Made by a program: the position numbers and the translations under genes
Origin: JAZGBC01 sp036444495
GTDB lineage: Bacteria > Pseudomonadota > Alphaproteobacteria > Kiloniellales > J153
Length of the DNA: 13,560 nucleotides
Assembly: GCA_036444495.1 (NCBI GenBank)
Contig: JAZGBC010000109.1
Coordinates: 1-13,560 of the forward strand
Reading direction: 5' to 3'
Notes under the pieces: generated by a model
What the model was told of the DNA's origin: nothing
What the model saw: the letters and a program-made list of their open reading frames with translations, nothing else
Database searches by the model: none
In this document: piece by piece, positions 1 through 5,615 of the stretch
Numbering within the stretch: the stretch's first letter is position 1
Layout: each line of letters begins with the position of its first letter

Positions 1-1177
1 TGAAGGGTGCCGTGACCGCACCGGAACCGATGCCCTCCATCAGCGCCGCGACCGAGGAGGCGTGGCACAGGCGCGTGCAGTGGTCCACGTTGTTGGTGCC
101 GAAGCCGGTGCGCACCAGCTTCTGGAATAGATAGGCCTCCTCGTTGCTGCCCTTGGCCGAGCCGAAGCCGGCCAGGGCCGGGGGGCCATCGCGGTCCAGC
201 ACCTTCTTCAGGCCGCCGGCGGCCAGATCCAGGGCCTCGTCCCAACTCGTCTCGCGGAAGTGGCTCCAGGGGTTGGCGGGGTCGATCTGGATGTCGGCGG
301 ATTTGGGCGCGTCGTCGCGCCGGATCAGGGGCTTGGTCAGGCGGTGCGGATGGTTCACATAGTCGTAGCCGAAGCGGCCCTTGACGCAGAGCCGGTTCTC
401 GTTCGCCGGCCCGTTGCGCCCATTCACATAGAGCACCTTGTCGTCCTTGACGTGCAGCGTGATCTGACAGCCCACGCCGCAATAGGGACAGACCGTGTCC
501 ACGGAGCGGTCGGCATAGCCGGTGCGGATGCCCTGCTCGTCCAGCAGGCTCGCCTCCATCAGCGCGCCGGTCGGGCAGACCTGCACACATTCGCCGCAGG
601 CGACGCAGGTACTTGTCCCCATGGGATCGTCGAAGTCGAAGATCACTCGCGAGCCGTGGCCGCGGTAGGCCATGCCGATCACGTCGTTGACCTGCACCTC
701 GCGGCAGGCGCGCACACAGAGCGTGCAGTTGATGCAGGCGTCCAGGTTTACCCGCATGGCCGTGTGGCTCGGATCCGGCGCGGGCATCTCGCGCGCCGGG
801 AAGCGGCTCGACGTCACATCCAGTTTCGCGGCCCAGTTCCAGAACTTGGAGTCGGGGTCGTGGGCGCGCTCCGGCGGCGGCTGGTCGGCGACCAGCAGCT
901 CGAAGACCATCTCGCGCGCGCGTCTGGCGCGGCCGGAGGCGGTCGACACCTTCATGCCCTCGGCCGGCGTGCGGATGCAGGAGGCGGCGAGCACCCGTTC
1001 GCCCTCGATCTCCACCATGCAGGCGCGGCAGTTGCCGTCGGCCCGGTAGCCCGGCTCGGGCGCATAGCAGAGGTGCGGGATCTCGATGCCCAGGCGGTCC
1101 GCCACCTGCCAGATGGTCTCGCCCGTCGCGGCCTCGGCCTGCTCGCCGTTGAGCGTGAACCTGATCGCGCTGTTCAC
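1..1177 (-). CDS. fdhA: NAD-dependent formate dehydrogenase alpha subunit (Mo/W-bisPGD), N-terminal 392 residues, cut by window edge
   Basis: This is the catalytic subunit of a soluble NAD-linked formate dehydrogenase (FdsA/Fdh1A family), which oxidises formate to CO2 at a bis-pyranopterin Mo or W centre. Translation of the minus strand shows, in order: a [2Fe-2S] ferredoxin domain (C37, C50, C53, C67); a two-cluster ferredoxin domain (C148/151/154/158 and C191/194/197/201, each CxxCxxCxxxC); the [4Fe-4S] domain of the molybdopterin fold (C230, C233, C237, C264, followed by K266); and the start of the catalytic domain. The catalytic domain includes a Cys371-His372 pair in the RLCHASS motif, which matches the metal-ligand Cys and adjacent His of this family. 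Family members run about 950-990 residues, so roughly 60% lies outside the window. The GTG start is preceded by GGAGG seven bases upstream, inside the end of the beta gene. Start and stop overlap as GTGA, which implies translational coupling. Whether the metal is Mo or W cannot be told. Confidence 0.93.
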   Translation of the reverse strand, partial: MNSAIRFTLNGEQAEAATGETIWQVADRLGIEIPHLCYAPEPGYRADGNCRACMVEIEGERVLAASCIRTPAEGMKVSTASGRARRAREMVFELLVADQPPPERAHDPDSKFWNWAAKLDVTSSRFPAREMPAPDPSHTAMRVNLDACINCTLCVRACREVQVNDVIGMAYRGHGSRVIFDFDDPMGTSTCVACGECVQVCPTGALMEASLLDEQGIRTGYADRSVDTVCPYCGVGCQITLHVKDDKVLYVNGRNGPANENRLCVKGRFGYDYVNHPHRLTKPLIRRDDAPKSADIQIDPANPWSHFRETSWDEALDLAAGGLKKVLDRDGPPALAGFGSAKGSNEEAYLFQKLVRTGFGTNNVDHCTRLCHASSVAALMEGIGSGAVTAPF

Positions 1178-2889
1178 TTGAGGTCCTCCGGAAAAAACTT
1201 GAGCACGCTGGAGAGAGGATTTGGCGCGGCTTGGCCCAGGCCGCAGATCGAGGCGTCGCGCATGGTGGTGGCCAACTCGTCCAGAAGGCCCTTGTCCCAG
1301 GTTCCGGCGCACATGAGCTTGACCGCCTTCTCCGTGCCGTTGCGGCAGGGCGTGCACTGGCCGCAGCTTTCGTCCTCGAAGAAGCGCATGAGGTTGAGCG
1401 CCGCCGTCTTCATGTCGTCCTGGTCCGACAGGATCACCACGGCGTGGGAGCCGACGAAGCAGCCGTGCTCCTCGAGGGTGCCGAAATCCAGCGGGATGTC
1501 GGCCAGGCTTGCCGGCAGGATACCGCCCGAGGCGCCACCCGGCAGGTAGGCTTTGAACGAGTGGCCCTCGGCCATGCCGCCGCAGTAGTCCTCGATCAAC
1601 TCGCGGGCGGTGACGCCGGCCGGCGTGAGCTTGACGCCCGGCTCCTTGACCCGGCCCGAGACGGAATAGCTGCGCAGGCCCTTGCTGTCACCCTTGCCCT
1701 GGCTGGCGAACCAGTCCGCGCCCTTGGTCAGGATCTCGGGTACCCAGTAGAGTGTCTCCACGTTGTTGACCAGCGTGGGCCGGCCGAAGATGCCCACCTG
1801 GGCCACGTAGGGCGGGCGGTGGCGGGGCAGGCCGCGCTTGCCCTCGATCGACTCGATCATGGCCGACTCCTCGCCGCAGATGTAGGCCCCGGCGCCGCGG
1901 CGCAGGTGCAGCTTGGTGTGGCCGGCAAGTCCCGCCGCCTCGGCCACGGCGATTTCCTCGAGCAGGATCTCGCGCACCGCCGGGTACTCGTCGCGCAGGT
2001 AGATGTAGGCCGCCTCCGCCTCCACGGCCCAGGCGGCAATCAGCACGCCTTCGAGGAACTGCTGCGGCCGGCGCTCCAGGTAGTAGCGGTCCTTGAAGGT
2101 GCCGGGCTCGCCCTCGTCGGCGTTCACCGCCAGATAGCGGGGTTTCGCTTCGGCGCGCACGAAGCTCCACTTGCGGCCCGTGGGAAAGCCGGCGCCGCCC
2201 AGGCCGCGCAACCCGGACTCGCCCAGGGTCTCGATCACCTGCTCGGCATCGAGCTTGCCGTCGAGGCAGTCCTTCAGCCGCGCGTAGCCGCCTTCATCTT
2301 GGTAGGCCGTAAGGTCCTGATAGGCGGGAACGTCGGGATGAAGGCCGCCGCCCTTGGCCGCCTCGACCAGATTCTCCACCGTGGCCTGCTCCACATGGCC
2401 GTGACCCACCTCGGCAACGGGCGCGCGGTCGCAGCGGCCCATGCAGGGCGCGCGCAGCACGCGCAACTCGGCGCCGGCCTTTTTCGACAGTGCGTCGAAC
2501 AGGGCCCGCGCGCCCATCATCTCGCAGGTCAGGCTGTCGCAGACGCGGATGGTCACGGGCGCCGGCCTGGCCTCGCCGTCGAGCACGATGTCGAAGTGGG
2601 CGTAGAAGGAAGCCACCTCGTAGATCTCGGCCATGGGCAGCTTCATCTCCTCCGCGAGCGCTTGCAGGTGGGCGGCGGAGAGGCAGCCGTGGGCGTCCTG
2701 GATCAGGTGCAGGTATTCGATCAGGAGATCGCGCTCGCGCGGCCGCTCGCCCAAGAGCGCCCGAACCTCGTCCTGAGCCGCCGGCTGGACCTGTCGCCCC
2801 TTGGGAAAAGAGGGCGCCTTGCGCCGGCCCGAGCCCGGATGGATCATCCGTTCCAGCGGCCGTTCGTCGGACAGCTTCACCTCATCCAT
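1174..2889 (-). CDS. fdhB: NAD-dependent formate dehydrogenase beta subunit, NuoE-NuoF fusion
   Basis: This 571-residue diaphorase subunit takes electrons from the alpha subunit and reduces NAD+ through FMN. Residues about 40-170 are a complete NuoE-like (24 kDa) domain with [2Fe-2S] ligands C117, C122, C149 and C153. Residues about 200-571 are NuoF-like (51 kDa): the glycine-rich NADH/FMN segment GLRGLGGAGFPTG (226-238), the FMN motif NADEGEPGTFKDRYY (256-270), a second glycine-rich patch GAGAYICGEES (332-342), and [4Fe-4S] ligands C509, C512, C515 and C549. Length and fusion match the two-subunit Fdh1AB enzyme of Methylobacterium, as I recall it, rather than the FdsGBA type with separate gamma and beta subunits. 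The ATG at 2889 has only a weak Shine-Dalgarno (AAGGA about 17 bases upstream). Met15 is an alternative start, but residues before it look plausible. The gene lies 64 bp after the DUF3553 stop and overlaps the alpha gene by 4 bp. Confidence 0.95.
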   Translation of the reverse strand: MDEVKLSDERPLERMIHPGSGRRKAPSFPKGRQVQPAAQDEVRALLGERPRERDLLIEYLHLIQDAHGCLSAAHLQALAEEMKLPMAEIYEVASFYAHFDIVLDGEARPAPVTIRVCDSLTCEMMGARALFDALSKKAGAELRVLRAPCMGRCDRAPVAEVGHGHVEQATVENLVEAAKGGGLHPDVPAYQDLTAYQDEGGYARLKDCLDGKLDAEQVIETLGESGLRGLGGAGFPTGRKWSFVRAEAKPRYLAVNADEGEPGTFKDRYYLERRPQQFLEGVLIAAWAVEAEAAYIYLRDEYPAVREILLEEIAVAEAAGLAGHTKLHLRRGAGAYICGEESAMIESIEGKRGLPRHRPPYVAQVGIFGRPTLVNNVETLYWVPEILTKGADWFASQGKGDSKGLRSYSVSGRVKEPGVKLTPAGVTARELIEDYCGGMAEGHSFKAYLPGGASGGILPASLADIPLDFGTLEEHGCFVGSHAVVILSDQDDMKTAALNLMRFFEDESCGQCTPCRNGTEKAVKLMCAGTWDKGLLDELATTMRDASICGLGQAAPNPLSSVLKFFPEDLK

Positions 2890-2953
2890 GATCGCCGGTT
2901 TTCCAGTCCTTCAAGGTGCGCGCGGAGGCCGGCGCCGCGGCCCCGTCATAGCC

Positions 2954-3133
2954 TCATTCGACGCCTTCGTCGATGACTTCCAGCTTCACAATTTCGCTAT
3001 TAATCAACAATTTGCCGGCGTGCTCGAAGTTCACCGTCACGCGCGCTCCGATGACCGATTGAACCTGGCCGAGGCCCCAGTCCGGCTCGCCCGGGTGGCG
3101 CACCCGCATGCCCGGTATTAACTCTTCCGACAT
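2954..3133 (-). CDS. DUF3553 family small protein, 59 residues
   Basis: A 59-residue reading frame on the minus strand, beginning MSEELIPGMRVRHPGEPDWG and containing GLGQVQS, RVTVNFEHAGK and the LIN segment, which I recognise as the signature of the DUF3553 family of small alphaproteobacterial proteins. No function is established for the family. The compact, beta-rich pattern and the short Gly-x-x-V-x-H-P opening resemble SH3-like or KOW/CarD-type nucleic-acid or RNA-polymerase-binding folds, but that is inference only. There is no signal peptide and no membrane segment. The start has GAGG seven bases upstream. A TTGTCG-N17-TACGAT promoter-like pair lies about 55 bp upstream. The formate dehydrogenase beta gene follows 64 bp downstream on the same strand, so co-transcription is likely. 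Divergently, chpT starts 299 bp away. Confidence 0.87.
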   Translation of the reverse strand: MSEELIPGMRVRHPGEPDWGLGQVQSVIGARVTVNFEHAGKLLINSEIVKLEVIDEGVE

Positions 3134-3187
3134 GGGCCGGCCTCAAGTCCGCGCGCGTCCCCGGCGCCCGCAGGGACTCCTAGAAAT

Positions 3188-3216
3188 ATCGTATGCCACG
3201 CCCCGTCGAGCGACAA
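3188..3216 (-). promoter_or_regulatory. Sigma70-like promoter for the DUF3553-fdhB-fdhA unit
   Basis: Read on the minus strand, TTGTCG (3216-3211) is followed after exactly 17 bases by TACGAT (3193-3188). Each box matches four of six consensus positions. A start point near 3181 would give a leader of about 48 nt before the ATG at 3133. This is a consensus match only, with no experimental support. Confidence 0.5.
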
Positions 3217-3288
3217 GTTGCCCGGCCTGCGGACAGGCGGCGCTCAACTCAGGCCGCCATGCGTGCCGTGCAATGGTTGGGGCGGCTC

Positions 3289-3316
3289 TTTTCCTGTACG
3301 GCACATAGTGTATAAG
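3289..3316 (+). promoter_or_regulatory. Possible promoter for chpT
   Basis: TATAAG (3311-3316) matches five of six positions of the -10 consensus, with a weak TTTTCC (3289-3294) 16 bases upstream as -35. It lies about 115 bp before chpT on the plus strand, in the otherwise gene-free 3134-3431 divergent spacer. I saw no full-length CtrA box (TTAA-N7-TTAA) in this spacer. Confidence 0.35.
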
Positions 3317-3431
3317 GGGCAGCCGGTGGCCGGGCCGCCTGGGATCGACGTTCGGCTGACCGGAGGAGACGCACCGCTGCCTTTCGACGCGATGGGCTGG
3401 GGCAGCTTGGCCAGGAGGGGGGCGGAATCCA

Positions 3432-4073
3432 ATGGAGATTCAGATCGATTTGCGGGTGGCCGAGCTCTTGGCCTCGCGCCTGTGCCACGACCTCGTCGGT
3501 CCAATCGGGGCGGTCAACAACGGCATCGAGCTGATGGAGGACACGGACTTCGGGCCCTCCGGCGACGCCCTCAAGCTCGCCGGCCGGAGCGCCCAGCAGG
3601 CGGCCAGCAACCTGCAGTTCTACCGCCTGTCCTACGGCATGGCGGGCGCGGACTTCGCCGGCGATTACGCCGAGCTGCGCGATCTGGCGGTCGGCTACCT
3701 CGCCCCGGGCAAGGTGAACCTGGAATGGACCGTGCGCGGCCAGCCCGACGGCGCACCCGACGGCCTGGCAAAGCTGCTGCTCAATCTGGTGGCCTTGGCC
3801 GCCGAGATGCTGCCGCGGGGAGGTAAGGTCACGGTAGCGTCGCTCAATGGCCCGGTCGGGCTCGAGACCTCCGTGATCGCCGAGGGCGAGGGCGCCAAGC
3901 TGCGCGAGGAGACGGAGCCGGCGCTCGCCGATGGGGTCAGGGTCGAGGAGCTTACCCCCCGCAACGTGCAGGGTTATTTCACCCGCCTCGTCGCCCAGCG
4001 GCTCGGCTCCGATCTCATGGTCGATACCCCGGCCGAGAACAGCCTGCGCTTCTCCGTTACCCTGCGCGGCTGA
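3432..4073 (+). CDS. chpT: ChpT-type histidine phosphotransferase
   Basis: A 213-residue cytoplasmic protein that in Caulobacter and relatives carries phosphate from the hybrid kinase CckA to the receivers of CtrA and CpdR, controlling cell cycle and, in Rhodospirillales, motility genes. The N-terminal helix holds the phosphoacceptor motif: His19 in the segment SRLCHDLVGPIGAVNNGIEL, the highly conserved ChpT signature. The remainder follows the two-helix DHp-like bundle plus a degenerate GHKL-like C-terminal domain (PF10090 family), with no ATP-binding N- or G-boxes visible. Length is normal for the family (about 200-225). An AGGAGG (3413-3418) lies 13 bases before the ATG, with a closer GGCGGA in between. 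It stands alone on the plus strand, divergent from the DUF3553/formate dehydrogenase genes and upstream of an intergenic repeat region. CckA, CtrA and CpdR genes are not in the window. Confidence 0.9.
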   Translation: MEIQIDLRVAELLASRLCHDLVGPIGAVNNGIELMEDTDFGPSGDALKLAGRSAQQAASNLQFYRLSYGMAGADFAGDYAELRDLAVGYLAPGKVNLEWTVRGQPDGAPDGLAKLLLNLVALAAEMLPRGGKVTVASLNGPVGLETSVIAEGEGAKLREETEPALADGVRVEELTPRNVQGYFTRLVAQRLGSDLMVDTPAENSLRFSVTLRG

Positions 4074-4092
4074 CGCCGTTCGCCGAGCTAGG

Positions 4093-4299
4093 CCCGTGGA
4101 CATTTGACATTCCTTACCTGTCATTCCGGAACCCGGTTTGCCCCAAATCTTTGATTTGGGCGGCAAAGCGAGGTATCCGGAATCCATGGCCGAGACGGTT
4201 TCACGCCGCCCACTGTGGTTCCCGGATCGCTGACTTTTCTCACCAAATCGAAGATTTGGAGAAAAGTCGCGTCCGGGATGACGCGTAATTGTCCACGGG
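4093..4299. repeat. Palindromic intergenic element with 10-bp terminal inverted repeats (MITE- or REP-like)
   Basis: CCCGTGGACA (4093-4102) is repeated exactly, inverted, as TGTCCACGGG (4290-4299). Extended inward, the match is 12 of 13 bases. Just inside is a second inverted pair, GTCATTCCGGA (4120-4130) against TCCGGGATGAC (4272-4282), 10 of 11. The interior holds two successive hairpins. Hairpin A (4123-4183) has ATTCCGGA/TCCGGAAT outer arms and a perfect CCCAAATC-TTT-GATTTGGG core (4142-4160). Hairpin B (4220-4278) has TCCCGGA/TCCGGGA arms and a GACTTTTCTC...CCAAATC-GAA-GATTTGG core. CTA occurs close outside both ends (4088-4090, 4303-4305), a possible but weak target duplication. There is no transposase gene. 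This may be a non-autonomous mobile element or a REP-type repeat; the copy number elsewhere in the genome is unknown. Confidence 0.6.
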
Positions 4300-4324
4300 G
4301 CTCTAATCCTTCATTGGCCCGAGC

Positions 4325-4342
4325 CCCCCGGCTTGACGGGGG
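4325..4342. repeat. Small REP-like hairpin beside the Fur box
   Basis: CCCCCG (4325-4330) and CGGGGG (4337-4342) form a perfect 6-bp stem around the loop GCTTGA. The surrounding TCATTG...GGCTTGACGGGGGAAT pattern resembles common proteobacterial intergenic palindromes. The loop and 3' arm include TTGACG (4333-4338), which could also serve as a -35 box, though no good -10 follows at 16-18 bases. It is not followed by a T-tract, so a terminator for chpT is unlikely. Confidence 0.45.
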
Positions 4343-4362
4343 AATACCCATAGTTTAGTACA

Positions 4363-4381
4363 GCGAATGATAATCATTCGC
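4363..4381 (+). promoter_or_regulatory. Fur box upstream of the Fe3+ binding protein gene
   Basis: GCGAATGATAATCATTCGC is a perfect 9-1-9 palindrome whose central 13 bases, AATGATAATCATT, are identical to the centre of the classical 19-bp Fur consensus. It lies 199 bp before the only gene it can control on this side, the ferric-iron binding protein at 4581. Iron-loaded Fur binding here would repress transcription. The match and the target gene's function support each other. The leader between box and gene is unusually long. Confidence 0.85.
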
Positions 4382-4580
4382 AAACTATTCTGTGTCAGAT
4401 TTAAGGGCCAAATTTCGGGCTGTAAGGCCTTCGAGTTGGGATGTTGGGCCTGCTTGGCATGCCGGTGCCGGCAGATTGCGATGCGCCCTTGACCCGGGCT
4501 GCGAGAAGGCGGAAAACCCTTCGCCGGCTGTGGATTAATCGTTGGCCGTGTGGTCGCCGGCCCCTTGGCGGAAGGATGAC
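4382..4580 (+). other. Leader of the Fe3+ binding protein gene, no gene seen
   Basis: These 199 bases after the Fur box contain no convincing gene. A perfect palindrome TGCCGG-TG-CCGGCA lies at 4460-4473, and a weaker GAAGG/CCTTC hairpin lies near 4505-4520. The Shine-Dalgarno GGAAGGA ends four bases before the ATG at 4581. Together with 4074-4380 (repeat elements and Fur box) this completes the gene-free stretch between chpT and the binding protein gene. Confidence 0.4.
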
Positions 4581-5615
4581 ATGAGATATCTTCGGCGCTG
4601 TTTTTGGGTCCTGTTCTTGGTGCTTCTGGCGCAGTCGCTTTTCCAGGAAGCCGGGGCCGGGGAGCAGGTGCTCAACCTCTACACCTCGCGCCACTATCAG
4701 ACCGACGAGGCGCTTTATGTGGGCTTCACCGAGGCGACCGGAATCCGCATCAACCGCATCGAGGGCAAGGGGGATGCGCTGATCGAGCGCATCAGGAGCG
4801 AAGGCGCCAACAGTCCGGCCGATATCCTGATCACCGTGGACGCCGGGCGGCTTTGGCGCGCCGAGCAGGCGGGGCTGTTTCAGCCGGTGGCCTCGAAGGT
4901 TCTGGAGAGCCGGATACCGGCCCAACTGCGGCACCCCGAGGGGCGCTGGTTCGGCTTCTCCCGGCGCGCGCGCCTCATCTTCACCAACAAGGAGCTGGTT
5001 CCCGAGGGGTCGATCCGCTCGTATCAGGACCTGGCCGATCCCAAGTGGCGCGGGCTGGTCTGCATCCGCTCGAGCAGTAACATCTACAACCTCTCGCTGC
5101 TCGGCGCCATGATCGCCGCCCGGGGGGAGGAGGCCGCCGAGTCCTGGGCGCGCGGCGTGGTCGCGAACTTCGCCCGGCCGCCTCGGGGCGGAGACACAGA
5201 TCAGATTCGCGCCGTGGCCGCGGGCGAATGCGGCATCGCGGTCGCCAACTCCTATTACTACGCCCGGCTGCTCACCAGCGCGAAGTCGCGGGACCGGCAG
5301 GCCGCCCAGACTGTGGGCGTGGTCTTTCCCGATCAGGAGGGCCGCGGCACACACATCAATATCTCGGGTGCCGGGGTGCTCAAGCACGCCCCTCACCTGA
5401 AGGCCGCGATCCGCTTTCTCGAATATCTGGCCAGCGAACCCGCCCAACGTCTCTTCGCCGACGGCAACAACGAGTACCCGGCGGTCGAGGGGCTCGCCCC
5501 GAATCGGGCGCTGGCGTCCCTGGGAGACTTCGAGGCGGATCGGATTAACGTTGCCGAACTGGGCCGCAACCAGCCCTTGGCACAGAGGATCTTCGACCGG
5601 GCCGGCTGGCGCTAG
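4581..5615 (+). CDS. Fe3+ ABC transporter periplasmic substrate-binding protein (FbpA/FutA family)
   Basis: A 344-residue periplasmic protein that captures ferric iron for an inner-membrane ABC importer. It begins with a signal peptide: basic MRYLRR, a hydrophobic core to about residue 20, and an AGA cleavage site near residue 26. The mature protein opens with LNLYTSRHY (Y34, Y39), and NSYYYARL (Y225-Y227) follows later. These Tyr residues are the typical ferric-ion ligands of the FutA/FbpA fold, which belongs to the class with a tyrosine pair around this position. The start at 4581 is chosen over an upstream in-frame ATG at 4542 because it gives a clean signal peptide and has GGAAGGA four bases upstream. 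A perfect Fur box precedes the gene. Its TAG stop (5613-5615) overlaps, on the opposite strand, the TAG of the permease gene, which is its probable partner. Binding xenosiderophore-free Fe3+ is inferred from the family. Confidence 0.9.
   Translation: MRYLRRCFWVLFLVLLAQSLFQEAGAGEQVLNLYTSRHYQTDEALYVGFTEATGIRINRIEGKGDALIERIRSEGANSPADILITVDAGRLWRAEQAGLFQPVASKVLESRIPAQLRHPEGRWFGFSRRARLIFTNKELVPEGSIRSYQDLADPKWRGLVCIRSSSNIYNLSLLGAMIAARGEEAAESWARGVVANFARPPRGGDTDQIRAVAAGECGIAVANSYYYARLLTSAKSRDRQAAQTVGVVFPDQEGRGTHINISGAGVLKHAPHLKAAIRFLEYLASEPAQRLFADGNNEYPAVEGLAPNRALASLGDFEADRINVAELGRNQPLAQRIFDRAGWR

Noticed and set aside
260..1549. Open frame of 429 codons on the plus strand
   Set aside because: It is antisense to the fdhA and fdhB coding sequence, which has all expected Fe-S motifs. 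The translation has no recognisable domain.
1231..2976. Long open frame of 581 codons on the plus strand
   Set aside because: It lies antisense to the well-supported fdhB. Its translation is low-complexity, rich in Ala, Gly, His, Arg and Leu, with no family resemblance. Such shadows are common in high-GC DNA.
4121..4351. 76-codon open frame on the minus strand between chpT and the iron gene
   Set aside because: It lies almost wholly within the palindromic repeats; translations like this from intergenic repeats are a frequent annotation artefact.
4333..4361. TTGACG as a -35 box for the iron gene promoter
   Set aside because: It is part of a REP-like hairpin loop and arm, and the hexamers 16-18 bases downstream match the -10 consensus at three of six positions or fewer. 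A promoter near the Fur box is still expected.
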